Positions 25,295-35,496 of a stretch of 64,000 nt of DNA are shown here, piece after piece. This DNA comes from Salipiger sp. CCB-MM3. Lineage in GTDB: Bacteria > Pseudomonadota > Alphaproteobacteria > Rhodobacterales > Rhodobacteraceae. The position numbers and the translations under genes were made by a program. The notes below the pieces were generated by a model that did no database searches, was not told where the DNA came from, and saw nothing but the letters and a program-made list of their open reading frames with translations. Location of the stretch: NCBI RefSeq assembly GCF_001687105.1, contig NZ_CP014595.1, forward strand, positions 2,803,001-2,867,000, in the 5' to 3' direction. Numbering within the stretch: position 1 is the stretch's first letter; each line of letters starts with the position of its first letter.

Positions 25295-25636
25295 ATGGTT
25301 CTCATCCATCTCGACGAGGAACTGACCCGTCTCGAAGAAGAGCGGGAGATGATCGCCGACATGCTGCGGCATCTGGGCGCCGACATGCGGCGTCTGCGCG
25401 GGCAGTACGAGGAAAGCGGCACTTTGGACAAACCCGAGACCAGCAAGGCGGTGGCGGATCTGCGCTACTGGCTCAAGGTCGCTCATGAAACGGAGGCACT
25501 GATCACCAATGTCAGACGCAAGCAAAAGGGAATTGCAGGGGACTGGGCGCTCGATCTCGAGCGGGCCCGGCTTGAGGTCGGCTGCCGCATGGCTCGCCTC
25601 CGCCGGTGCTGCGGTGCAGGAGAGCTTTCTGACTGA
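25295..25636 (+). CDS. GTA small terminase-like protein (g1)
   Basis: A 113-residue acidic/basic helical protein. It begins 'MVLIHLDEELTRLEEEREMI' with heptad-like coil and ends in 'KGIAGDWALDLERARLEVGC', matching RcGTA gene 1. In the prototypical GTA this is the small terminase subunit, which lacks the specific DNA-recognition of phage TerS and so permits packaging of random host DNA. Its 3' end overlaps the likely start of g2. The ribosome site AAGAAAGG precedes the ATG. First structural gene of the cluster. Confidence 0.85.
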   Translation: MVLIHLDEELTRLEEEREMIADMLRHLGADMRRLRGQYEESGTLDKPETSKAVADLRYWLKVAHETEALITNVRRKQKGIAGDWALDLERARLEVGCRMARLRRCCGAGELSD

Positions 25637-26918
25637 GCTGACCGAGGGGGAGCGCCTTGCGCTCCCCTTTCTGTTCGAGTTCTGGGCCATGGAGCACCAG
25701 CTGCCGCCCGAGGGCGATTGGCGCTCTTGGGTGATCATGGGCGGGCGCGGGGCGGGCAAGACCCGTGCCGGGGCCGAATGGGTGCGCGCCATGGTCGAAG
25801 GGGCGCTGCCGCTCTCGCCGGGGCAGTGCAAACGCGTGGCGCTGGTGGGCGAGACGCTGGATCAGGCGCGTGAGGTGATGGTCTTTGGCGACAGCGGCAT
25901 CCTCGCCTGTTCTCCGCCCGACCGGCGCCCGGACTGGAGCGCCACGCGGCGTTGCCTGACGTGGCCCAATGGCGCCGAGGCGATGGTGTTTTCGGCGCAT
26001 GATCCCGAGGCTTTGCGCGGCCCGCAGTTCGATGCCGCATGGGCGGATGAATTGGCGAAATGGCGCAAGGCGCGCGATACATGGGACATGCTGCAATTCG
26101 CGCTGCGGCTCGGCACCCATCCGCGCGCCTGTGTGACCACCACGCCGCGCAATGTGGCGGTGCTCAAGGAGGTGCTCGACCTGCCGAGCACCGTGGTGAC
26201 CCGTGCGCCGACCGAAGCCAACCGCGCCAATCTTGCGGCGTCTTTCCTTGACGAGGTGCGGGCGCGTTATGGCGCGACGCGGCTGGCGCGGCAGGAGTTG
26301 GATGGCGAGATGGTCTCTGACGTGGATGGCACGCTTTGGACGCAGGACATGCTGGAGCGCGCGCGGCTGGCCGAGGTGCCGGGGTGCTTTGACCGGATCG
26401 TCGTGGCGGTGGATCCCCCAGCGGGCGACGGGCAGAGCGCGGACGCCTGCGGGATCGTGGTCTGCGGCGTGGTCAGCGACGGGCCGCCGCAGGTATGGCG
26501 GGCCTATGTGCTCGAGGATGCCTCGGTGCAGGGAATGGGGCCGACCGGCTGGGCGCAAGCGGCGGTCGAGGCGCTGGAGCGCTGGCAGGGGGACCGCATC
26601 GTCGCCGAGGTCAATCAGGGCGGCGCCATGGTCGAGGCAGTGCTGCGGCAGGTGGCGCCCAATGTGCCGCTGCGCAAGGTGACGGCGACCCGAGGCAAGG
26701 CGTCCCGCGCCGAGCCGGTGGCGGCGCTCTACGAGCAGGGGCGGATCGGGCACGCGCGGCGGTTCGAGGCGCTCGAAGAGCAGATGGGGCTGATGACGGT
26801 TGCGGGGTTTGCCGGGCAGGGCTCGCCGGACCGGGTGGATGCGCTGGTCTGGGCGCTGACCGAACTGGTGACCGGCCCGGCGGAAAGCTGGCGTCGGCCC
26901 CGGATGCGGCTTTTGTGA
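25572..26918 (+). CDS. GTA large terminase (g2)
   Basis: A phage-type packaging ATPase/nuclease. Walker A is 'IMGGRGAGKTRAGAEWV', the Walker B region is near 'FDAAWADELAKW', the motif III-like 'TTPRNVAVL' follows, and acidic nuclease residues lie in 'VVAVDPPAGDGQSADACGI'. It pumps DNA into the GTA capsid by headful packaging. The start is uncertain: TTG at 25572 (448 residues, GAGCGGG upstream) begins close to the usual 'AAAWLAS' N-terminus. ATG at 25509 would overlap g1 by 128 bases, and GTG at 25614 is a third option. A hairpin follows directly, and the portal gene is 4.3 kb away instead of adjacent. Confidence 0.93.
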   Translation: MRSAAAWLASAGAAVQESFLTELTEGERLALPFLFEFWAMEHQLPPEGDWRSWVIMGGRGAGKTRAGAEWVRAMVEGALPLSPGQCKRVALVGETLDQAREVMVFGDSGILACSPPDRRPDWSATRRCLTWPNGAEAMVFSAHDPEALRGPQFDAAWADELAKWRKARDTWDMLQFALRLGTHPRACVTTTPRNVAVLKEVLDLPSTVVTRAPTEANRANLAASFLDEVRARYGATRLARQELDGEMVSDVDGTLWTQDMLERARLAEVPGCFDRIVVAVDPPAGDGQSADACGIVVCGVVSDGPPQVWRAYVLEDASVQGMGPTGWAQAAVEALERWQGDRIVAEVNQGGAMVEAVLRQVAPNVPLRKVTATRGKASRAEPVAALYEQGRIGHARRFEALEEQMGLMTVAGFAGQGSPDRVDALVWALTELVTGPAESWRRPRMRLL

Positions 26919-26924
26919 CTTGCC

Positions 26925-26956
26925 GCAGGGTCATCGGCTTTGGTGGGTGACCCTGC
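26925..26956 (+). terminator. Hairpin directly after GTA g2
   Basis: A 9-bp perfect inverted repeat, GCAGGGTCA and TGACCCTGC, with a 14-base loop, six bases after the g2 stop and followed by AAAT. Lacking a T-run it may be a weak terminator or mRNA end. It would close a g1-g2 transcription unit separate from g3-g15. Confidence 0.45.
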
Positions 26957-27177
26957 AAATCCGGATTTCGACGCGATTTTCGCCGGTTGGCGGGCGTTTT
27001 CGATGCACGTTCCCGAGATTGCGGCGCTGCGGCGGACCCTCAGGCTTGCGCGGCGTCAATTTTCACGCAAGGCTCGCGCCGCGGTCTTTGCCACATTTTC
27101 GGCTGTCACGAGACCGTCAAGATAAGAACCTACACGCGCGTCACGGCCAATCGGGCCGGGTCCGGATACCGGGGAGA

Positions 27178-28287
27178 ATGATTGTGAAAGCAAATACAAA
27201 GATTTGGCTGGCTGGCGTCGCCGCGCTGATGGCCACGACGTCGATGGTACAGGCGCAAGACCTGTCCGAGCTTGAGGCGGCGGCGATCGAAGAAGGCATG
27301 CTGACCACCATCGCTCTGCCGCACAGCTGGTGCGGCTATGGCGACGTGATCGCGGGCTTCAAGGCCAAATACCCCGACATCGAGGTCAACGAGTTGAACC
27401 CCGACGCGGGCTCGGCGGATGAGCTGGAAGCCGTGCGCGCCAACAAGGGCAACACCGGCCCGCAGGCGCCCGACGTTCTGGACGTGGGCCTGTCGTTCGG
27501 CCCGCAGGCCAAGGAAGAAGGCCTGCTGCAGCCCTACAAGGTTTCGACTTGGGACGAGATCCCCGACGCGGTGAAGGATGAGGAAGGCTACTGGTACGGC
27601 GACTATTACGGCGTCATGTCGTTCATGGTGAACAAGGACCTGATCGACACCACGCCCGAGGATTGGTCGGACCTGCTGAAGCCCGAATATGCGGGCTCGG
27701 TGGCGCTGGCGGGCGATCCGCGCGCCTCGAACCAAGCGATCCTCGCGGTGCTCGCAGCGGGCATGGCCGAGGGCGGTGCCGCTGGCAAGGATGCCGGTGA
27801 GAAGGGCCTCGATTTCTTCAAGAAGATGAACGAGGCGGGCAACTTCGTGCCGGTCATCGGCAAGGCGGGCACGCTGGCGCAGGGCGCGACCCCGATCACC
27901 ATCATGTGGGACTATAACGCTCTGGCGGCCCGCGACACGCTGAACGGCAACCCGCCGGTCGATGTGGTGGTGCCGAAGTCGGGCGTTCTGGCCGGTGTTT
28001 ATGTGCAGGGCATCTCGGCCCACGCGCCGCACCCGAACGCCGCGAAACTGTGGATGGAGTATCTCTATTCCGACGAGGGCCAGAGCCTGTGGCTCAAGGG
28101 CTACTGCCACCCGGCGCGGTTCAACGCGATGGCCGCCGATGGCAAGATCTCGCAGGAACTGCTCGACGCGCTGCCGCCGGCGGAAAGCTATGAGGCCGCC
28201 TATTTCCCGTCGCTCGGCGAGCAGGCGGGCAACAAAGAAGCGGTCGTCGGTGGCTGGGATGCCGTCGTGGGCGCCAACGTCCAGTAA
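27178..28287 (+). CDS. ABC transporter periplasmic substrate-binding protein
   Basis: A 369-residue exported solute-binding protein of the family 1/polyamine-iron type. The signal peptide ends 'MVQAQD' near residue 26. Mature features include 'TIALPHSWCGYGDVIAGFKA', 'VLDVGLSFGPQAKEEGLLQP', 'WYGDYYGVMSFMVNKDLI', 'ITIMWDYNALAARD' and 'AKLWMEYLYSDEGQSLWLKG'. A GTG at 27184 has better spacing from GGGGAG than the ATG at 27178, so it may be the true start. It is the first gene of a complete importer operon sitting inside the GTA cluster. The substrate is unknown; spermidine/putrescine, ferric iron or phosphonate-type ligands are the usual ones for this class. Confidence 0.88.
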   Translation: MIVKANTKIWLAGVAALMATTSMVQAQDLSELEAAAIEEGMLTTIALPHSWCGYGDVIAGFKAKYPDIEVNELNPDAGSADELEAVRANKGNTGPQAPDVLDVGLSFGPQAKEEGLLQPYKVSTWDEIPDAVKDEEGYWYGDYYGVMSFMVNKDLIDTTPEDWSDLLKPEYAGSVALAGDPRASNQAILAVLAAGMAEGGAAGKDAGEKGLDFFKKMNEAGNFVPVIGKAGTLAQGATPITIMWDYNALAARDTLNGNPPVDVVVPKSGVLAGVYVQGISAHAPHPNAAKLWMEYLYSDEGQSLWLKGYCHPARFNAMAADGKISQELLDALPPAESYEAAYFPSLGEQAGNKEAVVGGWDAVVGANVQ

Positions 28288-28300
28288 GACCGAACTCTCG

Positions 28301-28330
28301 GGGGCCCACCGGATGTTCCGGGCGGGCCCC
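28301..28330 (+). other. Intercistronic hairpin after the binding-protein gene
   Basis: GGGGCCC and GGGCCCC arms with a further paired CCGG inside, between the binding-protein and permease genes. Such hairpins commonly protect the binding-protein mRNA and reduce permease expression. Confidence 0.5.
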
Positions 28331-28410
28331 TGTCCCGCCGGCGTGTGTCTGCAAGCAAAGGCACCGGGGCGGGAGTGGCGTTTTCCGTCCTGCCCTTATC
28401 CGGACCTTGT

Positions 28411-29292
28411 GTGACTGACCTGACATCCCCCCCGCCAAAGCGCCGCTGGCGTCCAAGCCTGACATGGCTGGGCCTCCTGCCCTTCGCGCTGTTCATCGCG
28501 CTGTTTCTGGTGATGCCGACGATGAAGATCGTCATCGGTGCCTTCCAGCGTGCCGACGGCTCTTTCACCTTCGAGAATATCGCCGGGCTGTTCACCGCGT
28601 CGATCCTGTCGTCCTATTGGATCTCGATCAAGATTTCCGTCGCCTCGTCGGCGATCGGCTGTCTCATCGGCTTTCTGATGGCGGCGGGCATGGTGCTGGG
28701 CGGGCTGCCGCGCGGCATCCGCTCGCCGCTGATGACCTTCTCTGGCGTCGCCTCGAACTTTGCAGGCGTGCCGCTGGCCTTCGCCTTTCTGGCGACGCTC
28801 GGCCCGCTGGGTCTGGTGACCATGTTCCTGCGCACCGAGTTCGGCATCAACCTGCGCGCCATGGGGTTCAACATCCTCAGCTTCTGGGGGCTGACGATCA
28901 CGTACCTCTTTTTCCAGATTCCGCTGATGATCCTGATCATCACCCCGGCGCTGGACGGGCTGAAGCGCGAATGGCGCGAGGCGGCGTCCTGCCTTGGGGC
29001 GAGCGGCGCGCAATATTGGCGCATCGTGGCGCTGCCGATCCTCTTTCCGACCATCCTCGGCACCTTCGCGCTGCTCTTTGCCAATGCCTTCGGTGCCGTG
29101 GCGACCGCCATCGCTTTGACAGGAAGCTCGCTCAACATCGTGCCGATCATGCTGTTCGCGCAAATTCGCGGTGACGTGCTGGGCAACCCGCATCTGGGCT
29201 ATGCCATGGCCTTTGGGATGATCCTCGTCACCGGGCTGGCCAACGTCATCTACATCTGGCTGCGCATCCGTTCCGAAAGGTGGCTGAAATGA
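28411..29292 (+). CDS. ABC transporter permease
   Basis: A 293-residue inner-membrane permease with about six transmembrane segments. It starts with a Pro/Arg-rich cytoplasmic tail then 'LGLLPFALFIALFLVMPTMK'. The EAA loop that contacts the ATPase is 'EWREAASCLGASGAQYWRIV' followed by LPILFPTILGTF. GTG at 28411 is the preferred start. An ATG at 28345 would add 22 residues through the intergenic hairpin region. The stop overlaps the next permease's ATG (ATGA). Confidence 0.9.
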   Translation: MTDLTSPPPKRRWRPSLTWLGLLPFALFIALFLVMPTMKIVIGAFQRADGSFTFENIAGLFTASILSSYWISIKISVASSAIGCLIGFLMAAGMVLGGLPRGIRSPLMTFSGVASNFAGVPLAFAFLATLGPLGLVTMFLRTEFGINLRAMGFNILSFWGLTITYLFFQIPLMILIITPALDGLKREWREAASCLGASGAQYWRIVALPILFPTILGTFALLFANAFGAVATAIALTGSSLNIVPIMLFAQIRGDVLGNPHLGYAMAFGMILVTGLANVIYIWLRIRSERWLK

Positions 29293-30067
29293 CCAAGGCT
29301 GCCTCTTGGGCCATCCTGCTTCTGGGCCTGACCTATTTCATCCTGCCGCTGGTCGGCATGGTCGAATTCTCGCTGTCCATGCGGCGGGGCGAATATAGTT
29401 TCGACGCCTATGCCGCGGTGCTGGCCGATCCGCAGTTCCGCGAGACCTTTTCCTATTCGGTGGTGATGGCGCTGCTGACCATCGTCTTTGGCATCCTGCT
29501 GGTGGTGCCCACCGCGTTTTGGGTGCGGCTGAAGCTGCCGCGTCTGCGCCCGCTGGTCGAGTTCGTTACCCTGCTGCCGCTGGTGATCCCGGCGATCGTC
29601 ACGGTGTTTGGCTATATCCGGCTTTACAACACCTCGAGCTGGCTGCCGCTGACCGGCACGACCTTTGGCACCAACCTGCTGCTGATGTTCGGCTACGCCA
29701 TGCTGTCGCTGCCCTATATGTACCGCGCGGTCGACACCGGGCTGCGCACCATCGACGTCGCCACGCTCACCGAAGCGGCGCAGAGCCTTGGCGCGGGGTG
29801 GTTCACCATCATCGCCAAACTGATCCTGCCCAATGTGCTGGTCGCGGTGCTGTCGGGATCTTTCGTGACATTCGCCATCGTCATGGGCGAGTTCACCATG
29901 GCGGCGCTGCTCAACCGTCCAGCCTTTGGCCCGTATCTGCAGCTGATGGGGGCCAACAAGGCCTATGAGCCCTTCGCGCTGGCCACCATCGCTTTCATCA
30001 TCACCTGGGCCTGCATGGGGCTGATCCAGCTGGTCACCAGATTTACCAAACACGACAAGGCGGGCCG

Positions 30068-30071
<4 letters not shown>
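29289..30071 (+). CDS. ABC transporter permease, second subunit
   Basis: A 260-residue PotC-type permease with about six transmembrane segments. The EAA loop is 'LTEAAQSLGAGWFTIIAKLI' followed by LPNVL. It begins at the ATGA overlap with the first permease and ends in an ATGA overlap with the ATPase gene, so the three are translationally coupled. With the partner permease it forms the heterodimeric channel. Confidence 0.92.
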
Positions 30072-31114
<1,043 letters not shown>

Positions 31115-31267
31115 CGCTTCACCTCACACATTGCACCTGCCTTAGAGGGTGTTGCCATGGCGGCGGGCGCTGCCTGCAAGCGTGGTTAACCAACGCTCTC
31201 TAGGGTTCTTCTCAACGCGCAACACGGCCGGGTGGCCGATGTTCCGGGGCGAAGCGAGGAGCGTGCA
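31115..31267 (+). promoter_or_regulatory. Junction between ABC importer and GTA portal gene
   Basis: A 153-base gap containing GTGGTTAACCAACGC (a TTAACC half-site resembling part of a CtrA box, around 31183-31197). No clear terminator is seen. A promoter driving g3-g15 would have to be here or further upstream in the importer operon. Confidence 0.3.
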
Positions 31268-32488
31268 ATGGTGTTCGAATTTCTGCGGCGGACGCGCGAG
31301 GGGGAAACTCTGCCCGAGGTGAAGGCCTCTGCCGTCGGGCCGCTTGTCGCGATGCAGGCGGTCGGGCGCGTGGCTTGGACGCCGCGTGACACCGGCTCGC
31401 TGACCCGGCAGGGGTTCTCTGGCAACCCCGTGGGCTTTCGCGCGGTGAAGCTGATTTCGGAGGCTGCCGCCGCGCTGCCGCTGGTGCTGCAGGACAGCGA
31501 GATGCGCTACAGCACCCACCCGATCCTGCGTTGCCTGAACGCGCCCAATCCCGCGCAGGGCCGTGCCGAGCTTTTCGAGGCGCTGTATGGCCAGCTGCTG
31601 CTGTCGGGGGATGGCTACGTCGAAGCGGTGGGCCAGGGACGCGGGCTGCCCGTGGAGTTGCATGTGCTGCGCTCGGAACGGATGCGGCTGGTGCCGGGGG
31701 CTGATGGCTGGCCCGTCGCCTATGAGTATCATGTGGACGGCAGGCGCCATCGCTTTGACGTGCAGGACACGCCCGCACCGATCTGCCATGTGAAGAACTT
31801 CCACCCGCAGGACGATCACTATGGCCTCTCGCCGCTGCAACCGGCGGCGCAGGCGGTGGATGTGCACAACAGCGCCTCGCGCTGGTCCAAGGGGCTGCTC
31901 GACAATGCGGCGCGGCCCTCGGGGGCGATTGTCTGGACCGGGGCCGACGGGCAGGGCACGCTTGCGCAGGACCAGTACGAGCGGCTGGTGGCGGAGATGG
32001 AGAGCAACCATCAGGGGGCGCGCAACGCCGGGCGGCCGATGCTGCTTGAAGGCGGGCTCGACTGGAAGCCCATGGGGTTCTCTCCCTCGGACATGGAGTT
32101 CCGCCAGACCAAGGAGGCCGCCGCGCGCGAGATCGCCATCGCCTTTGGCGTGCCGCCGATGCTGCTGGGCATCCCAGGTGATGCGACCTACGCCAATTAC
32201 CAAGAGGCCAACCGCGCCTTCTACCGGCTGACCGTGCTGCCACTGGCGCAGCGGGTGAGCGCCGCGCTGGGCAGATGGCTGGCGGGTTTCACCGGCGAGG
32301 AGGTGGAGCTGAAGCCAGACCTCGATCAGGTGCCAGCCCTGTCGGCAGAACGCGAGACCCATTGGCGCCGCGTCTCCGAGGCGGCCTTCCTCACCGTGCC
32401 GGAAAAACGCCGGATGCTGGGGCTGCCGCCGCTCACCGAGGATGGCGACCGACCGGGGGGGAATATGGGGGAAGAACCCGGTGCGTGA
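31268..32488 (+). CDS. GTA portal protein (g3)
   Basis: A 406-residue HK97-type portal. Family text: 'GFSGNPVGFRAVKLISEAAA', 'HPILRCLNAPNPAQGRAELF', 'HVKNFHPQDDHYGLSPLQPA', and 'EIAIAFGVPPMLLGIPGDAT'. The dodecameric portal forms the vertex through which DNA is packaged. The ATG at 31268 is preceded by GCGAGGAG. The C-terminus overlaps g3.5 by eight bases. Normally g3 follows g2 closely; here an ABC importer separates them. Confidence 0.93.
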   Translation: MVFEFLRRTREGETLPEVKASAVGPLVAMQAVGRVAWTPRDTGSLTRQGFSGNPVGFRAVKLISEAAAALPLVLQDSEMRYSTHPILRCLNAPNPAQGRAELFEALYGQLLLSGDGYVEAVGQGRGLPVELHVLRSERMRLVPGADGWPVAYEYHVDGRRHRFDVQDTPAPICHVKNFHPQDDHYGLSPLQPAAQAVDVHNSASRWSKGLLDNAARPSGAIVWTGADGQGTLAQDQYERLVAEMESNHQGARNAGRPMLLEGGLDWKPMGFSPSDMEFRQTKEAAAREIAIAFGVPPMLLGIPGDATYANYQEANRAFYRLTVLPLAQRVSAALGRWLAGFTGEEVELKPDLDQVPALSAERETHWRRVSEAAFLTVPEKRRMLGLPPLTEDGDRPGGNMGEEPGA

Positions 32489-32708
32489 GCGCGATCTGCC
32501 CTATGAGCCCTTCGCCTGCGCCCCGGCGCTGAAACTCGATGCCCACGAGCGGCTGCACAAGCTGCAGATCGACGCTTTGGAGGGACGGCTCGCCCGGCTC
32601 GAACTGGTGCTGGAGCGGCTCGAGAAGCGCCTGTGGCTGGCGGTCTACGGGGTGGCCGCGGGTCTGCTGGCGCAGGCGCTGCAGGGACTGGTCACCATGG
32701 CGCCCTGA
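32481..32708 (+). CDS. GTA head formation protein (g3.5)
   Basis: A 75-residue small protein of the rcc01685-type family found between portal and protease in RcGTA clusters. It starts at GTG 32481 (GTGCGTGA junction overlapping the g3 stop, with GGGGAAG upstream). A helical stretch 'HERLHKLQIDALEGRLARLE' is followed by one hydrophobic segment ('LWLAVYGVAAGLLAQALQGL'). An ATG at 32442 would give a 47-base overlap with g3. Exact role in head assembly is not defined. Confidence 0.8.
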   Translation: MRERDLPYEPFACAPALKLDAHERLHKLQIDALEGRLARLELVLERLEKRLWLAVYGVAAGLLAQALQGLVTMAP

Positions 32709-32735
32709 GGGGCGGAACACGAAGGGATGCAAGCG

Positions 32736-33290
32736 ATGCAACTGGAGCACAAGTTCTGCCGGCTGGGCACAGAGATTACCGCGCAGGTCACCGAGGCCGA
32801 AGGGACGCGGATCGAAGGTTACGCCTCGCTCTTCGGCGCGCCGGATCAGGGGGGCGATATCGTGGCACCCGGTGCCTATGCCGCCTCGTTGAAGCGGCTG
32901 GCAGACGAGGGGCGCGCGGTGCGTATGCTCTGGCAGCACGACCCGGGCCAGCCCATCGGCATCTGGGACGAGGTGCGCGAGGACGCGCGCGGCCTGCACG
33001 TGAAGGGACGGCTGCTGGAGAGCGTCGAGAAGGGACGTGAGGCGGCGGCGCTCATCGCTGCGGGGGCCATCGACGGGCTGTCGATCGGCTATCGCACCGT
33101 CACGGCGGTGAAAGAGCACGGGGGGCGCAGGCTCATCAAGGAACTGGAGCTTTGGGAGGTGTCGCTTGTCACCTTTCCGATGCTGCCCAGTGCGCGGGTG
33201 GCGGCCAAGGGAGAGCACCCCGAGGCAGACATGATGCGTGATCTGGCGCTGGCCATCGACGCCGCGCGCCTCGACCTGGCGCGCCGCTGA
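32736..33290 (+). CDS. GTA prohead protease (g4)
   Basis: A 184-residue HK97-family (U35) protease that trims capsid subunits during head maturation. Conserved blocks: 'IEGYASLFGAPDQGGDIVAP', the His in 'VRMLWQHDPGQPIGIWDEV', and the Ser-containing 'GAIDGLSIGYRT' with 'ELELWEVSLVTFPM'. AAGGG lies nine bases before the ATG at 32736; an ATG at 32727 would add three residues. Confidence 0.92.
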   Translation: MQLEHKFCRLGTEITAQVTEAEGTRIEGYASLFGAPDQGGDIVAPGAYAASLKRLADEGRAVRMLWQHDPGQPIGIWDEVREDARGLHVKGRLLESVEKGREAAALIAAGAIDGLSIGYRTVTAVKEHGGRRLIKELELWEVSLVTFPMLPSARVAAKGEHPEADMMRDLALAIDAARLDLARR

Positions 33291-33318
33291 CGCGCGCCCT
33301 CAACAGGGGACAGAGTTG

Positions 33319-34503
33319 ATGAAGACAACCGAGAGCCATTCTCGGGCCGGGGAAGATCTGTCCCCGGTCGCCCGTGTGGGCGCCGCCATGGCGGGGCTCA
33401 CGGCGGACATCAGGGCCATGCAGGCCGACATTCACGCGAAACTGGACAAACACGAAGAGCGACTGACCATGCTGGATACCAAGACCTCTCATGCCGCGGC
33501 GCGCCCGGCGCTGGCCACCACCGCCGAGCTGGAGCTGCCGCACCGCAAGGCGTTCAACGCCTATCTGCGCACCGGCGACGACGACGGGCTGCGCGGGCTG
33601 GTGCTGGAGGGCAAGGCGCTCTCGACCGCCGTCGCGGCGGATGGCGGCTATCTCGTCGATCCGGTCACCTCCGAGACCGTCCGCGGCGTGCTGGAAGGCG
33701 CGGCCTCGATCCGTGCCATCGCCGCCGTGGTGAGCGTCGAGGCGGGCTCCTTCGACGTGCTGGTCGATCAGGGCGACACTGGCGCGGGCTGGGCGAACGA
33801 GCTTTCGGACAGTACCGAGAGCGAGACGCCGACCATCGACCGCATCCAGATCAAGCTGCACGAGCTCTCGGCCATGCCCAAGGCCTCGCAGCGTCTGCTG
33901 GACGACGCGGCCTTCGATCTGGAGGCTTGGCTCGCCGGGCGCATCGCCGACAAGTTCTCGCGCGCCGAGGCGGCGGCTTTCGTGGCGGGTGACGGCATCG
34001 ACAAGCCCATGGGCATCCTGTCGCACAGCATGGTCGACAATGAGATCTGGGAGTGGGGCAATCTGGGCTATGTGCCCTCGGAGGTGGCCGCGGGGATCGG
34101 CGATGGCGACAAGATCATCGACCTGGTCTACGCGCTGGGCGCCGAGTACCGCGCAAAGGCGAGCTTCGTGATGAACTCCAAGACCGCCGGTGCTCTGCGC
34201 AAGCTCAAGGATGCGGACGGGCGGCACCTGTGGAGCGACGGGCTCTCGGCAGGGCAACCGGCGCGGCTGCTGGGCTACCCGGTGCTGATCGCCGAGGACA
34301 TGCCCGACATCGCCGCCGATACCTATCCCATCGCTTTTGGCGACTTCGCTGCCGGTTACACGATCGCCGAACGCCCCGATCTGCGGGTGCTGCGCGATCC
34401 GTTCAGCGCCAAGCCGCATGTGCTGTTCTACGCCACCAAGCGCGTCGGCGGCGACGTGAGCGATTTCGCCGCGATCAAGCTGCTGCGCTGCGCCACCAGC
34501 TGA
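33319..34503 (+). CDS. GTA major capsid protein (g5)
   Basis: A 394-residue HK97-fold capsid protein. The N-terminal ~100 residues are a charged scaffold-like delta domain ('MQADIHAKLDKHEERLTMLD') probably removed by g4. The mature core starts near 'LPHRKAFNAYLRTGDD' and includes 'AADGGYLVDPVTSETVRGVL', 'MPKASQRLLDDAAFDLEAWL' and 'FGDFAAGYTIAERPDLRVLR'. GGGGACA precedes the ATG at 33319. Sequence is full length for an RcGTA capsid, consistent with a working particle. Confidence 0.95.
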   Translation: MKTTESHSRAGEDLSPVARVGAAMAGLTADIRAMQADIHAKLDKHEERLTMLDTKTSHAAARPALATTAELELPHRKAFNAYLRTGDDDGLRGLVLEGKALSTAVAADGGYLVDPVTSETVRGVLEGAASIRAIAAVVSVEAGSFDVLVDQGDTGAGWANELSDSTESETPTIDRIQIKLHELSAMPKASQRLLDDAAFDLEAWLAGRIADKFSRAEAAAFVAGDGIDKPMGILSHSMVDNEIWEWGNLGYVPSEVAAGIGDGDKIIDLVYALGAEYRAKASFVMNSKTAGALRKLKDADGRHLWSDGLSAGQPARLLGYPVLIAEDMPDIAADTYPIAFGDFAAGYTIAERPDLRVLRDPFSAKPHVLFYATKRVGGDVSDFAAIKLLRCATS

Positions 34504-34570
34504 GCGTGAGGGGCCATGGCGGCGAGGTGTCGCCATAGCCGCCAGCGGCACGAACCGGAGAAGGCTGATG

Positions 34571-35161
34571 ATGGTGATCGAAGAGACGCAGGTGGCGGAC
34601 GAGCTGCTGCCGGTTGAGGCGCTGACGGCGCAGCTGCGCATGGGCAGCGGCTTTGACGAGGCGGACCTGCAGGAGCCGGTGCTGCGGGCCTTTCTGCGCG
34701 CGGCACTGGCGGCGATCGAGGCCCGGACCGGCAAGGCGCTGCTGATCCGCAGCTTCCTCTGGACGCTGCACGGCTGGCGCGACCCCGAGGGCGCGGTGCT
34801 CCCGCTGGCGCCGGTGCAGAGCGTCACCGAACTGGCGCTGATCGACCGCAACGGCGCGGCGCAGGTGATCGCGCCCGAGCGCTACCGGCTGGAGGTGGAC
34901 AGCATCGCCCCGCGGCTGCGCCCGCAGGGGGCCACGCTTCCGAGCATCCCCGAGGGCGGCGCGGCGGAGCTGCGCTTCAGCGCGGGATTTGCCGCCAGTT
35001 TCGACGCGCTGCCGCCCGATCTGGCGCAGGCGGTGCTGCTGCTCGCGGCGCATTACTACGAATATCGCGACGAGACCGCGCTGAGCCAGGGTTGCATGCC
35101 CTTTGGGGTAACATCGCTGATCGCCCGCTACCGCCCGCTGCGCATGGGATTCACCTCATGA
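34571..35161 (+). CDS. GTA head-tail connector (g6)
   Basis: A 196-residue adaptor of the gp6-like head-tail connector family. It starts 'MVIEETQVADELLPVEALTA' (an adjacent ATG at 34568 adds one Met). Conserved features: 'LRAALAAIEARTGKALLIRS', 'PVQSVTELALIDRNG', and 'LAQAVLLLAAHYYEYRDET' near the C-terminus. Forms the ring below the portal. The stop overlaps the g7 start (ATGA). Confidence 0.88.
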   Translation: MVIEETQVADELLPVEALTAQLRMGSGFDEADLQEPVLRAFLRAALAAIEARTGKALLIRSFLWTLHGWRDPEGAVLPLAPVQSVTELALIDRNGAAQVIAPERYRLEVDSIAPRLRPQGATLPSIPEGGAAELRFSAGFAASFDALPPDLAQAVLLLAAHYYEYRDETALSQGCMPFGVTSLIARYRPLRMGFTS

Positions 35162-35496
35162 GGGCGGTGCGTCTTTCACAGCGGCTGGTGCTCGAGGCCC
35201 CGGCACGCACGCCCGACGGGATGGGCGGTTTCACCGAGGGCTGGCAGGCGCTCGGCACGCTCTGGGCTGAACTGCAGCCGCGCAGCGGGCGCGAGGTGCA
35301 GGGCGAGGCCGGGCCGGTGGCGCGGGGCCGCTTCCGCATCACCGTGCGCGCGGCCCCCGAGGGATCCTCGAGCCGCCCGGCACCGGGCCAGCGCTTTCGG
35401 CGCGGCAGCCGCATCTTCGACATTCAGGCGGTGACCGAGTGCGACGGCTCGGGCCTCTACCTGCAATGCGAAGCGCAGGAGGAGGTGGCGTCATGA
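35158..35496 (+). CDS. GTA head-tail joining/adaptor protein (g7)
   Basis: A 112-residue beta-rich phage SPP1-type head-tail stopper. 'LSQRLVLEAPARTPDGMGGF' followed by 'WQALGTLWAELQPRSGREVQ' and 'FRITVRAAPE' is typical. The ATGA overlap with g6 fixes the start and the ATGA overlap with g8 fixes the end. Confidence 0.88.
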   Translation: MRAVRLSQRLVLEAPARTPDGMGGFTEGWQALGTLWAELQPRSGREVQGEAGPVARGRFRITVRAAPEGSSSRPAPGQRFRRGSRIFDIQAVTECDGSGLYLQCEAQEEVAS